From the NCBI RefSeq assembly GCF_000975265.2, contig NZ_CP083405.1:2232001-2296000 (forward strand): DNA of 64,000 bases. The letters are read 5' to 3'. The notes under the pieces were generated by a model. That model made no database searches. It was not told the DNA's origin and worked only from the letters and a program-made list of their open reading frames with translations. The position numbers and the translations under genes were made by a program. This document shows positions 20,327 to 30,229 of the stretch, one piece after another. Source of the stretch: Mycobacterium lepromatosis (GTDB taxonomy: Bacteria > Actinomycetota > Actinomycetes > Mycobacteriales > Mycobacteriaceae). Every line of letters starts with the position of its first letter. Position 1 is the first letter of the stretch.

Positions 20327-20744
20327 GCGCATCCACAACCATTTCGAGATCATATTAACCGCAACCGATTCCGATACGGTCACACTGTCACACCGACACG
20401 CATCGTGCGACACCGACCACACTGGGTACGCTGCAGATGCTTCTGGGTAGCCTGTCAGACAACAATCACAATTGCATACCGGCGGAGGAGTACTCCACGG
20501 TGCTGCACGAATTGTCGTAATTGGGATGATTTTTCGCTATCAGGACCGGGTTCAATCACCGAAGACGTCTAGCGTCCGTACAACAGCTCTACACCGACAT
20601 GGCGCTGCTATATGGCAACATCGCCGGGTACAGGACCGCATAAAAGCCCCAGAACGCCTGGTCGCGGTCTCAACTTCCTTCCTCAGCTTCACTGCGCGGC
20701 TCTGGTCGATCGTAATCGAAACCTGGGTCGGGTACCAACCCGTC
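20327..20744 (+). other. Degenerate stretch before mmsA, unrecognised
   Basis: Plus-strand pieces such as LQMLLGSLSDNN, IPAEEYSTVLHEL and LVAVSTSFLSF look protein-like and follow the transporter remnant on the same strand. I recognise no family; a third component of the uptake system is possible but unsupported. Confidence 0.25.
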
Positions 20745-21660
20745 CCGAACCCGGCTGCAGACCCTAGGCGTATTCGCGGGTAGTAACTCGTTCAACTTCC
20801 CGGCGATAGTCCCGCTGAGGAAGACTAATCCAGCTCTGGCATGCGGTAAATGCTTTCATTCTCAAGCCAAGCTAGCGCTACCCCTAGTTTCCGCTGCGAT
20901 TGGCCAAACTGTTCATCGAAGCGTGCCCTGCACCCGGTTTGTTACGAGTCTTACACAGCAACAAGGAATCCGTCGATCGCTGATCGGTACCGAACACGGC
21001 AGCGCCGACGGCGCATTATATGATTACGGCAATCAGTGTCACGGTGTCAGGCGGCGAGCAAACTACGTAATGGTTACGCACCAGTTTATTGAGCAAATCA
21101 ACAATCTGTGGATATGGCACAGCCTATACCCGAAAGCCAATTACGACCCGTTGCTCACTTAGGCCGCGTTTACCCGGGTGCATGATTAACATCTATCAGG
21201 GTGTGACCACCGATGCCGAAATTGTCATCTACAGCCGCGAAAGTTCAAGCGACTAACTCACCTTCGGTGAATCAAAGCTGGAGTGCAGCTTTTCATCGTG
21301 CCGACCATGTTACCCCCGACATGTCGATTTACACCTACGAGATCCTAAGGACCGTGCTGTTCACTATACTAACCCATGATTACTCAGAAGCATTGCAGTT
21401 ACTCTTGGAACACAAGTACGGCAACAACGTGGTAATCTTAACCCGCGACAGCAGCACTGCACGCGACTGCGTGGCCCGGGTGCAGTTGAGCATGGTCAGT
21501 ATCAACGTTACGAGATCGGTCCCGGTGGCCTAATAACATTTTGTCTGCTGGAAGCGTTCTGGCTTCGGTGACCTCAACCAACACGTACCGACGTCGATCC
21601 GATTCGACACGAAGGTCAAGAACGTCACATCAGGATAGCCTCGGCTATTAATGGATGCTC
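20745..21660 (+). pseudogene. mmsA: Methylmalonate-semialdehyde dehydrogenase MmsA, broken
   Basis: Fragments of the aldehyde dehydrogenase fold appear in order: LGVFAG, NSFNFPAIVPL and ALACGKCF (cf. PFNFPAMIPLW, ALACGNAFVLKPSE), RVLHSNKESVDRLL, INNLWIWHSLYPKANYDPL (cf. RVGxxxDPxADxGPL), then DHVTPDMSIYTYEILRTVLF and HDYSEALQLLLEHKYGNNV, FTRDS-like, ARVQLSMVSINV. The segment holding the GGAKNH and GERC catalytic-Cys motifs is deleted. The family oxidises methylmalonate semialdehyde to propionyl-CoA in valine breakdown. It is followed by fadE9 and mmsB, the order of Rv0753c-Rv0751c. Confidence 0.8.
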
Positions 21661-21769
21661 CGAATTCACAACAACAAAAATGGATTAAGGACAACAATTA
21701 TATGCAGTTAATTTCCAGGAGCATGATGAACGGGTAATCAGCGAGACAGCAGCAGCCTTCCCCCGCCAA

Positions 21770-22700
21770 ACTTTTGGCCCCACATGCCCTGGAATGGGAT
21801 TCCACCAAGCCTTTTCCGGTATATGTGTTACGTGGCGTACACCCAGCTCGGCATGGCGGCAATCTATTGCAGTGACGACGTCGGCGGAAGCAAACTGCTT
21901 CTACTAGACAAGGGTAATTATTTTCGAGCAGTTTTCTATCGTAAACTCGACTACTACCGCATTCCTGTACACAACACGTGCTCGTAGATGATCAATATTT
22001 TCAGCACAGCTGAACAACGCAAAATTTGGATTCCGCGGTTGGCATCGATGAACGTCACTGCCAGCTCCTGCCTGACTGAGACCTACACCGGCTCCAACGT
22101 CATCTATTTTGAACTCTTGCACCGTCAACCAAGGCGGCTACTACGTACTCAACGGCGTGAAACAAGTCATTTCCGGCACAGGAACAAAAGATACCCGCCG
22201 ACGCGATGTTGGTCGGCATCGACGGCGATGGTTCCAGCTTCGGAATAGCGATGAATAGTCTCAACGGTGGCCGGCGCGATAGTGCGGCATGCCCACTGGG
22301 TTGTGCACAATCAGCCTTCGACAACGCGGGACAGATATGAACGATCTACAGTCCTTTGACGCTACGCGACTCGACGAGCTCACAATCCATTTTACCCTGG
22401 CCGACATGGCTATTGGGCTCGAAACTTCACGAATGTTGTTGTTTCAGTCAGCGACCGTGCTAGAAAATAAAGCTGCCGACAAAGTCGAGCTGGGTGCGAT
22501 AGCCAAACGCTACGTTACCGATACTTGCTTCGATGTCGCGGACAAAGCCTTGCAGCTGCAAGGTACACAAGTATGGTCTGGAGAAGATCGTCCGCTATAT
22601 GCGTGGGCACCGAATTCTGTAAGGGAACAACGAGATCATGCGAGTGGTCATCGGTCGCGCTGAGACCACACAATTCCCGAGCCACCATGTAGAAAAGAAG
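21770..22700 (+). pseudogene. fadE9: Acyl-CoA dehydrogenase FadE9, broken
   Basis: Reads LGMAAIYCSDDVGGSKL, AEQRKIWIPRLASMNVTASSCLTETYTGS (cf. CLTEPxAGSD, flavin-binding), DGDGSSFGIAMNSLNGG-like, then a shifted stretch FTLADMAIGLETSRMLLFQSAT, KVELGAIAKRYVTDTCFDVADKALQLQGT and finally NEIMRVVIGRAE. At least five frameshifts are present, and the base-providing Glu lies in a shifted piece. It would oxidise isobutyryl-CoA-like substrates in valine catabolism, consistent with its mms neighbours. Confidence 0.8.
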
Positions 22701-22702
22701 CA

Positions 22703-23205
22703 ATGACAAAGCTTTTCAAGATTGCCTTCTTGGGGAAGAACAACACGGAAGCGCCGATGTCGGCGGATATGGTTGGCGCCGAACATACCTTGCGCGGCTT
22801 CGACCCCGTACTTACAGCGGTTGCCGCCGCAGTCTCAACTGGTTTATCAATGTTCGACGGTGCTACCGCCGTAGTGGCCAAAGCCGACGTGGTCATCACC
22901 ATACTGCCCAACGGCAACGTGATCAAATGCATCTATGCCGAAATGCTGGACGGCAGCAGCAGGGCGTGCACTGTTAATCGACAGTTCGACGAGCTCGGGA
23001 AACGACGGTCGGGGAGGTGCATGCGCTGACCGGCTCACACGGCTTGCCTCGGCGCGACGCACCGGTTCCTGGCGGGGTGTGAAATGTGCCGTTGACGCTA
23101 CCGGTTCGGCGGCCCCGTTGGGCAGTCACGCGGCCGAGTTCGATGCCAAGTTCGCCGCTTAACACAAAGCCCTGGACGTCAATGCGGTCACCTAGACACT
23201 GCGCA
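22703..23205 (+). pseudogene. mmsB: 3-hydroxyisobutyrate dehydrogenase MmsB, internally deleted
   Basis: MTKLFKIAFLGKNNTEAPMS is the NAD(P)-binding start, but the GLGNMG motif has become GKNNTE. GFDPVLTAVAAA and KADVVITILPNGNVI follow the family pattern, as does DSSTS in a shifted frame. After LTRLASARR about 150 residues are missing, and the tail TGSAAPLGSHAAEFDAKFA ends at 23160 with a few further codons. Third member of the decayed mmsA-fadE9-mmsB set; starts 3 bp after fadE9. Confidence 0.8.
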
Positions 23206-23289
23206 ACAGCTGAACCGGTTAATACTAAAGCCGGATCGCGATGCCGCGCGGGCCAGAAGTCAGCTGTGGTGCGGAGTTCCGATGGACGG

Positions 23290-23890
23290 CACCAGCACCT
23301 GTGATTCACCCACGACCACCGATGTTGGCGAATACTTGATAGTTGAGTGTGACGGTAGAGTCTTCGACCGTGACGCAGCCGAAATCGATTATCTGCAAAT
23401 AACGTTGTCCGAACATCGGTGGGGTGCGGCACCCGTGTCACCAGTCCACCAACTTCCAGCCAGCAAATCGCATGGGTGCGGCTGATGACATGAACCTGTA
23501 GCCGGCCGAACGCCTTGGTGATTGGCAACGCTCCGGTGAGGCTAAACGCTAATAGCCGCAACAACATTAAAGCGGGAAATTCAGGTTGTAGGGATGCAGC
23601 GCGGTCTCGAGCCGGGCCAGCAGGATCTTATGGACGCGCATCACCGAAGTCACCGCGGCTATAACTTACGCCACGTCTCCCCATCCGACACCCTCTCAGT
23701 TGGCACGTGCCACGGCAATCGGATCACTTTTCTGCCAGTGCATGTCCATTTCCTTGTCCGAATGTTTTGGTGGGAAAACTTTTTCGTACCACACGTACGG
23801 CCAAAGCACACGCTCGGCTTTCCAACTCTCGGTCATGCTACGAACTTTTCTACCGCAGATAGCACCACAAAAGTCGACACCCGATTGTTC
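23290..23890 (-). pseudogene. MarR-family transcriptional regulator, broken (position of Rv0737)
   Basis: Minus-strand pieces reconstruct a MarR protein: ESWKAERVLWPYVWYEKVF, SDKEMDMHWQKSDPIAVARA, AVTSVMRVHKILLARLETALHPYNLNF, LLAFSLTGALPITKAFGRLQVH (recognition region), and after frameshifts LEVGGLVTRVPHPTDVRTTLFA (the wing). It lacks an intact winged helix. In M. tuberculosis a MarR-type gene (Rv0737) follows sigL-rslA, so this may be it, here separated from rslA by extra genes. Confidence 0.7.
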
Positions 23891-23894
23891 AGTT

Positions 23895-24752
23895 CACGGT
23901 GATTCGTGCACCGCCTCCTAGATAGAATCTAACTTAAAACACTTTGTCGACAATACATCACGCCATATCCGACCCCTCCTGCGAAAGCAGGTACATGAAG
24001 TTCGCATGAGCGAAGGTGGTGAATATCCCCAATGCGCTTAGAACCATGCAAAAATAGCGACTTTCAGTCGCTATGATCAGGATCCGTCGCAGCAGTTGGT
24101 CTTAGGCGATCACGACCTCAAGCAAGTTGATGATCACGATACCGAAGGATGAGCTGCTGGGCCCACAACGTCTAGACTAGGTCAGCAAACGCCAGCCTGT
24201 AGCCGATCCACAATCCCAACAGCCCATACGCCTTGTAAGAAGATCGTGCTACCACCACTTTGGGTAAACATAAGGCCAGCTCTGCCAGCTGTTTCCGAGT
24301 AGGCCGGCCCGGTGCTCAGACGAGACGAATTCAACATACACGTCATCGAGCAACACGACAGTATCTCGCAGCACTCAACGCAGGAATCTCGATAGCGCGC
24401 GCTCATCGACTCTAGTGTGCCGGTCGGGTTGTGTGGATGACACACCACCACGCAGGCAGTCGCGGAGGAATCGACTAGCCCATCAAGGTAATTGCGGCCG
24501 TGCTTGTTGAGAGAAAAGTCACCGGGATAAGCTGCGCCATCTGCGCGATGATCGGATCACTGTCGAAGGTCTTTGTCGCAGAAAATATCTCGTACAAACC
24601 TGCAGCACCTGTAACACCACGGCGTCGAAGGAATAGCCCCGGGGATAGCGATGCCACCGCACCCCACGGTCCAGCGATAAAACAAAATGATCAATGGCTT
24701 TAGGTAACTCAGTATTACCCTCGGCGGTTACGGGATTCGCAATGGGTTGCAT
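23895..24752 (-). pseudogene. PLP-dependent class I/II aminotransferase (HisC-like), broken
   Basis: Starts MQPIANPVTAEGNTELPKAI (24750-24752). RYP-like residues, MVVCHPHNPTGT (conserved NPNNPTG), a shifted VVLLDDVYVEFV (cf. DEAYxEF) and a disrupted LRTFSKAYGLAGLRxGY segment follow. The C-terminal part ends RDRLLRRI, FAHANFMYLL and GGARITV, as in histidinol-phosphate-type aminotransferases. The PLP lysine is not readable. It overlaps the end of the KAS III-like pseudogene and shares its direction, so the two were likely one operon. Substrate unknown. Confidence 0.65.
24054..24074. repeat. Small hairpin, 9-bp arms, 3-nt loop
   Basis: ATAGCGACT, loop TTC, AGTCGCTAT, inside the aminotransferase pseudogene. 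Short enough to be chance; listed because of the larger hairpins elsewhere. Confidence 0.5.
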
Positions 24753-24754
24753 AG

Positions 24755-25752
24755 CCCCGACCTCATCAATGCACCGGCGCCGTGCCGGCGTGTGCTAAAG
24801 TTGCTATTACGACCACCTAGCTGGTCTTGATTCGACCATTAGGATATCGCACGCTCACGGTCGATCGGTATACCGGCGCCGAACAGGTTGATGCACGATA
24901 AGGTCACATTTGTCCCGATGGCGTTCCCTGGTCCCTTCGAGCACTTACTACCAATTACGGAGAAAACAAGGTTGGGTTGGTTGGTAAACAATAGATTGAT
25001 GTCTTTAGAATACAGGCTAATTCAATCATTTACGGCCAGCAACATTTCGGAGACCGACCGGTTGCCACAAGTAAGCACTTTAGTAATCTTGCTTTCGGTG
25101 AAACCTATGCAAAGCTCACCGGTCCCGGGCCGTCCACCACTTGTGGGGTAGGTCGGGAGAAACATAATTTCACTGTGGTATCCCCGCATAGATGCAGAAC
25201 TCGATACCCAGAATCAGCACTGGTTACTCACCATGGCCAAGCCCACCATGGCACCGTCACCCGACGCCTACTGGCAAATCACCTGCCGACCGCAACCTGT
25301 CCGGCGACAATTTTGCGCGATGACTATAACCACGGTGTGCTCCGACCTGGGGTCCACAGTCAGCGAACTATGTTGAGCGCCAACACAAAAAACATACCCG
25401 CCATTGTTCAGGGCAAGCACAACCTAGGTGAGTCGCATGCTCAAACGGCGGGCAACACCCTGGCTAGCGCCGTGGAACGGCAAGTCGGAAACCTTGGTGT
25501 AGGTGATCAACACACCGGCGCCCTCGATGAGATCGCCACCGTATCGTTCGATCAAACCCAGCGCCGCACGCTCGATCATGTCAATCGCCGTCTTGTGCGG
25601 CACCACATGGTGGAGGAAAACTTACGGGAACAAAACATTACGTTGTCACGCAGGTCATCGCACGGGGCGAACTGCGCGTAATAGTCTGCGCCGATCGGCT
25701 CAACCGGGCAGGTGGGTGGAAACGTCGGTCAGACTGACACTGGGTTGGCCCA
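24755..25752 (-). pseudogene. 3-oxoacyl-ACP synthase III-like (KAS III/FabH superfamily) condensing enzyme, broken
   Basis: From GTG at 25750-25752: VGQPSVSLTDVSTHLPG, then AIDMIERAALGLIERYGGDLIEG, VLITYTKVSDLPFHGASQGVA, a shifted NNGGYVF (where the catalytic Cys would sit, cf. NGGCxAF), VVIVIAQN, GDGAMVGLAMVS (conserved GDGAxA), GELCIGFTESKITKVL, DINLLFTNQPN (His/Asn pair partly changed: family normally VTNQPN), and NLFGAGIPI (cf. GNxGAASIP). At least four frameshifts. It would condense an acyl-CoA starter with a partner in lipid or secondary metabolism. Confidence 0.7.
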
Positions 25753-25795
25753 CGATGTCTTCCTACCCTTTTTGTCTCTTTCTAGGTCATCTATT

Positions 25796-26330
25796 TCAGG
25801 TTCACCGGAAGGTCATTGTGATGACAATACTCGACAATTGCTTTAAGGTTTTTCATTTCCAGCAGGTGTCCTGCGCCAAACAGGCCCCAGAAATTGCCGA
25901 CCAAGAAGGTCGGTTCGGACGGTACTGCCTCCAGGTCTGGGTTGTGGTCGTATAACGGGTGATGGCAATTGAGGTCCACAGCATAACTGCACAAGGTTTG
26001 TCGATAGCCACTTGGGCACCGATGACGCGCATCAAGTAAATCGTCCACAGGCTTTTCCTTGCTCCCACACAGGGGTAGTCGACAGTGCGAACCTGCAAGT
26101 CGACAACGGTGCGGGTAGTGAGATCTCGGTCCCCGAAACGGTCGTGAGCCAACCACAAAATCGGTTCATCGGCAAGGATGAAACCACGTGGACTGTCAAT
26201 CCACTCCTCGAGACTGCGGGCACCAAGAACATACTAAAACAACTCGTCGGGCGTACAGTCAACGTAACCGTTGACGATTCAGTACTCGCCGAATCCCTGA
26301 TCATGCAGGGAAAATCAACTGCATCATCTC
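25796..26330 (-). pseudogene. SRPBCC/START-like (cyclase or lipid-binding type) protein, broken
   Basis: Frames give VNGYVDCTPDELF, YVLGARSLEEWIDSPRGF, WLAHDRFGDRDLTTRTV, VDYPCVWEQG (shifted), MIYLMRV-like, and a tail PTFLVGNFWGLFGAGHLLEM and LKAIVEYCHHN. The start resembles the SRPBCC pattern xVxxxxxxVFxYVxDxxNxxxW, a helix-grip fold used by polyketide cyclases and lipid carriers. Recognition is by pattern only, and other small ligand-binding families are possible. Same strand and close spacing as the flanking KAS III-like and ThDP-enzyme genes. Confidence 0.4.
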
Positions 26331-26483
26331 CATCATGATGGAGTGCCCTTTTCAAGCGAGGTAAGTCTCGATGCGGGTGACCCCGTCGATTTACATGATG
26401 ATAGCGTCAAGCGCTGGCAGCGACATTGGTTCGGTTTTCCTTCGCTGTTAGATTCTCTGCTGCAGCAGTGTTCCCAACCGACT

Positions 26484-27410
26484 ACTAGATGAGAAAAGTT
26501 GCTAACAGCAGGATTTCGTCGACTTCGCACTCCAAACTGACCACCGCAGCGCCGTCCACGTCAAGTGCCGAACGTACAGCAGCGGCAAAACCATCAAGAT
26601 CGCTGACGTCAACGAACGTTCACCCTGGGAACATCGCTGCCAGAACGGCGTCCAACCGGTTGTAATAGAATCGGTTGTGTCTGTGGAAATCTTCAAGAAC
26701 AGCTACCCGCGCGGGCACACACATGGCGTGTGTATATTGCTGTTGAACACATAAACGTCACCGGAAACCGGTAGTGCACAACCATGTGCACCTCTATGCC
26801 GTACATGAAAACGCACTGTCTCCGACAAGCACCACTGTGCGTCCGCTATTGACACGACCAAAAGCTATTCCGATCACGACTTCTAAACTGTAACTATAAA
26901 GCCCATGCCAAGGTCGACAGCAAATCTGCCGTCGCACCGGACCAGTAAGTAGTAGACCACTGACGCACCAGTTTTGTCGGCGTCAACCACGATATCGGCT
27001 TCATAGGGTAGGACACTGTCCAGCCCCGCCGTGACGTGACGATACCGCACACCCGAAGCGCAGCAGGGCGGGGTGTCAGGTTCGGTGCGTCCCACCGCAT
27101 GAGGAACGCACAAGCCCATCGTTCTTACGTGTCCGATCAGCGATTGGGTGAGCATGCGCAGCTAGCCACGCAGTATCGTCAGTATGCGCATGAAGGCGCG
27201 AAAAATATTGTGGCGCCAAGACACAAACGAGACCTTCGGCACCGCAGCCCGCCTGTAGTCGAGACCGGCGCGCAATCACCATTGTACAGGTCCTCGATAG
27301 TAGCACCGTCCACACCGAAAATGCGGCTAAAGCCGATGGCTGCGAGGTGCTCAACAATGCGGTTAACCACCCGACGCTTCCCGGGACTAGGCTCACTGTT
27401 CCGATTGTGA
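26484..27410 (-). pseudogene. Thiamine-diphosphate enzyme (acetolactate synthase-like), broken
   Basis: N-terminal RIVEHLAAIGFSRIFGVDGA and TIEDLYN fit the ThDP enzyme start (VxxLxxxGVxxIFGVPG). VLPYEADIVVDADKTGASVVYYL and GRFAVDLGMGFI match the central-to-ThDP transition. GRTVVLVGDSAF retains part of the GDG ThDP motif, and HAMCVPARVAVLEDFHRHNRFYYNRLDAVLAAMFPGE with VDGAAVVSLECEVDEIL is the C-terminal half (in shifted frames), ending TAG at 26484. About half the usual 550 residues is missing. It would decarboxylate or condense 2-oxo acids; which one is unknown. Confidence 0.6.
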
Positions 27411-27462
27411 CGATGCCTTTAACGCGACCGGCGAGTGATTTCAGGTCACCTGCCGTGCAGAA

Positions 27463-28291
27463 TTAGCAAAAACAGCGTAATAGAACCTGGCCGCTATCAG
27501 CGGCAACCACTTGGACAGCGGCGATCCGCTTGAGCGGTGTCGAGATGCTACCGGCGGGCGTACACAGTATGGACCGGTTCGGCCACCCAGGTTTAGCTGC
27601 CGTCGCAAGCCGGCCACAACCATCGCCAGTGTGTCGTGGTAGTATATATACACATATATAGAAATCTAGGACAAGTTGATAAACATCCCTCCAGGGCCAG
27701 CTACTCAGCGACACTGTGAAGATCAGCAGGAATTAGTCCCAGCTTGTGCCATTAATTCCGCGGATGCCGATCAAATGCTGCAACTTTATCGCGGAATACC
27801 CTTAAACACCGACGAACACGACGATCCCGAGCACGACGGGCCGCCGTGACCTAGGCCACCAAGGCCGTTAAGAGGTACAGCTACGGCGTGAACGCACCGC
27901 GGCCAAAAATGAGGGCAAGAAAACTCCGGCTACATGTTCAGCGTCTCCAACACGGTGCTGTATGTGCTGCCTGATTCGCTGATCGAGGCCACATCTTCAT
28001 GATTTAGCTGCGCAAATAGTGCCGGCATGCCACTGAGTTAAACGACCACCTGCCGACATACGGGGCAGGTGGTCGTTTCGCATCGACCGGTGACAGACAG
28101 CGAACCAACAAATAGACAACATCCCACATCAGGGGAGTGGTGGCTGTCACCCATCGTCAAATCAGGTAGCTCGATGTTGCCGGGGGACCGATGCTAAGTA
28201 GCGGTGTTCATATCATCCATCTCCTGTCAACCTCAAGTATTCAGAGCAGATGACCACTCAGATGAGGCTCCAAACAAAACCCTACAGCGTC
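27463..28291 (-). pseudogene. rslA: Anti-sigma factor RslA, broken
   Basis: The end is clear: YYHDTLAMVVAGL, TPAGSISTPLKRIAAVQVVA and ADSGQVLLRC with TAA at 27463-27465, matching the periplasmic part of the SigL anti-sigma factor. Upstream, shifted frames give MWDVVYLL, TTCPVCRQVVV (position of the HxxxCxxC zinc motif, His lost) and FAQLNHEDVASISESG. A perfect hairpin (28040-28078) lies on the zinc motif. RslA holds SigL at the membrane until an oxidative-type signal. Follows sigL directly, as Rv0735-Rv0736. Confidence 0.75.
28040..28078. repeat. Perfect inverted repeat, 15-bp arms, 9-nt loop
   Basis: Arms 28040-28054 (AAACGACCACCTGCC) and 28064-28078 are exact complements around GACATACGG, within the rslA pseudogene at the former zinc motif. 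It resembles an intrinsic terminator stem, with a short T run at the outer end, but sits inside a dead gene rather than after one. Confidence 0.9.
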
Positions 28292-28809
28292 ATCGTGTAA
28301 GTCCAAGTTCTTGCAAAGTGAATCGAAATACCTGTACGACATAATATAATCGCGACTTTCACTGTTCCTTCGGCAATCCCGAGGTCTGCAGCTATTTACG
28401 CGATGATCCATCCACAATAGTAGGACCGCTAAATGACAGCGCGATGTTGGGCGAACAATTGAGCCGGCGCGTCGTTGATCAGCAGCAGGTCCAACTACAC
28501 ATCAACCTCGTCTAGCGAGGACTTTTCAGGCACGCTGGGTCCGTCGATCGAACCGGTCCACATTGCGGAACCGTGGGCTACCTCGATTGTCGATGATCGT
28601 GTGGCGGGCAACGATGAATATCCGCACGCCGAGCGCTCTGTATCGCCGATAACTTCGGAATGCTAATAGGTTTGCAATAAGGTCTCTTAGACCACGTCTT
28701 CGGCTGGTTCGCATCGCCGGTTAACCGCAGCGTGTAGAGCGGCTTACGCAGCAGCAGTGTCGGCCACCCGCAAGTCACTCGATCACCTACGCCTACTGGC
28801 ACGAGTGGA
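28290..28809 (-). pseudogene. sigL: ECF sigma factor SigL, broken
   Basis: LYTLRLTGDANQP (region 2.1), a shifted RADIHRCPPHDHRQSR and RFRNVDR (region 2.3/2.4 neighbourhood), LLLINDAPAQLFAQHRAVI followed by a TAG, RSYYCGW, then IAADLGIAEGTVK (region 4.2 helix-turn-helix) and LQELGLTR with TGA at 28290-28292. Starts about 60 bp after map on the same strand, as in M. tuberculosis (map-sigL-rslA). With rslA also dead, the whole sigma/anti-sigma switch is gone. Confidence 0.8.
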
Positions 28810-28872
28810 GTAGATGTTTAGTTCACCGCCCCCCAGGGGAGGAATAACCAGAGTACGTGTGCGCCAGAAGTG

Positions 28873-29673
28873 TCAGGTCAGAGTAAGAATGCGGGGTCCG
28901 TCCTCGGTGACGGCCACAGTGTGCTCCCAATGAGCCGCACGCGAACCGTCAGCGGTCGTCACCGTCCACTCGTCGTCAAGCACAATCGTTTTGCCGGTGC
29001 CAAGTGTCAACATCGGTTCGATGGCCAATACCGAACCAGGCACCAGCAGTGGGCCGCGCCCAGGAGTGCCTTCGTTGGGCAGGAACGGATCCATGTGCAT
29101 GTGCCGGCCGATGCCATGGCCCCCGTACCCTTGCACGATCCCAAACGTGAGTCGGTATCGAATCTCGGACGTACGGGTACTCATTTCAATGGCATGCGCT
29201 ACGTCGGTCAAACGATTGTTGACAATCATCGCCGCGATGCCGGCTTCCAGCGATTCTCTGGTCGCCTGGACCAAGGCTTCATCTACGGAGGTGAGAGTGT
29301 CCACTCCAAAGGTGATCGCCGCATCACCGTGCCAACCTTCCAGGACCGCGCCGCAGTCGATCGACACTAGGTCACCTGGTGCGAGAATCTCAGCGGCAGA
29401 GGGGATTCCATGAACCACCCGGTCATTAACCGATGTGCAGATGGTAGCAGGGTAGCCGTGATAACGGAGGAATGACGGTGTAGCTCCGGCTTCGCGGATC
29501 ACCGACTCGGCGATTTCGTCGAGACTCAAAGTTGACACCCCGGAGCCTGCGGCGGCCCGGACGGCTTGCAGTGCTGCCGCGACCACTGCACCGGACGCGG
29601 CCATCGCGTCAAGTTCACCAGCACTGCGCTTCGGCACGACCTTACGACTGCGCAGCCGTGTCAACGCGCCCAC
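28873..29673 (-). CDS. map: Methionine aminopeptidase, type I
   Basis: Removes the initiator Met from nascent proteins in the cytosol. The frame is open from 29724, but I choose the GTG at 29671-29673: AGGAAAG lies 6 nt before it and the product is then 266 residues, as in the M. tuberculosis homologue. All metal ligands are present: Asp106, Asp117, His186 (GHGIG), Glu219 (AIEP) and Glu250 (WEH); His88 contacts substrate. Starts 10 bp after adk and belongs to the secY-adk-map string. Intact. Confidence 0.96.
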   Translation of the reverse strand: MGALTRLRSRKVVPKRSAGELDAMAASGAVVAAALQAVRAAAGSGVSTLSLDEIAESVIREAGATPSFLRYHGYPATICTSVNDRVVHGIPSAAEILAPGDLVSIDCGAVLEGWHGDAAITFGVDTLTSVDEALVQATRESLEAGIAAMIVNNRLTDVAHAIEMSTRTSEIRYRLTFGIVQGYGGHGIGRHMHMDPFLPNEGTPGRGPLLVPGSVLAIEPMLTLGTGKTIVLDDEWTVTTADGSRAAHWEHTVAVTEDGPRILTLT

Positions 29674-29683
29674 AGATACTTTC

Positions 29684-30229
29684 CTACTTTCCCAGGGCGT
29701 GCAGCGCCCGGGCAAACACTTCATCCATGGTGCCGATGGCGTCGACAGTCTGCAATTCGCTGCTGTAGTACTCTAGCAGCGGCGCAGTCTCGTCGCGGTA
29801 GATGTTCATCCGATTGATGACGACGTCGTCGGTGTCATCGGCGCGGCCCCGTCCTTTAAGCCGTTCCAACAACACCTCCTGCGACACGCGAAACTCCAGC
29901 ACAGCATCAATGTCGGTGCCCCGACGTTCCAGCATTTCATGCAGCGCTTTGGCTTGCTCGAGCGAGCGCGGATACCCATCCAAGATAAAGCCGTCGACCG
30001 CGTCCGATTTGTTCAGACGGTCGTCTACCAACTGATTAGTCAGGTCGGAAGGCACCAAGTCGCCGGCGTCCAGGTATTTCTTGGCCTCGCACCCGAGTTT
30101 GGTATCTTTCTCGATGTTGTGTCGGAACAATTCTCCGGTGGAGATCTGCGGGATCCCAAGCTTCTCGGCGAGCCTTTGGGCTTGCGTGCCTTTGCCTGCC
30201 CCCGGCGGTCCCAGCAAAACAACTCTCAC
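29684..30229 (-). CDS. adk: Adenylate kinase
   Basis: Interconverts ATP + AMP and 2 ADP. 181 residues with P-loop GPPGAGKGT at 7-15, AMP-binding STGELFR at 30-36, FILDGYPRS at 81-89 and a short LID (126-136) without zinc cysteines, the short form usual in mycobacteria. ATG start overlaps the secY stop by 4 bp, indicating translational coupling. Intact. Confidence 0.97.
   Translation of the reverse strand: MRVVLLGPPGAGKGTQAQRLAEKLGIPQISTGELFRHNIEKDTKLGCEAKKYLDAGDLVPSDLTNQLVDDRLNKSDAVDGFILDGYPRSLEQAKALHEMLERRGTDIDAVLEFRVSQEVLLERLKGRGRADDTDDVVINRMNIYRDETAPLLEYYSSELQTVDAIGTMDEVFARALHALGK

Noticed and set aside
26328..26343. 16-bp palindrome CTCCATCATGATGGAG
   Set aside because: Eight-base arms without a loop are common by chance and the site has no supporting context.
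28040..28078. Hairpin as the intrinsic terminator of a gene
   Set aside because: It lies inside the rslA remnant, no gene ends there, and the T run is only three bases. Listed as a repeat instead.
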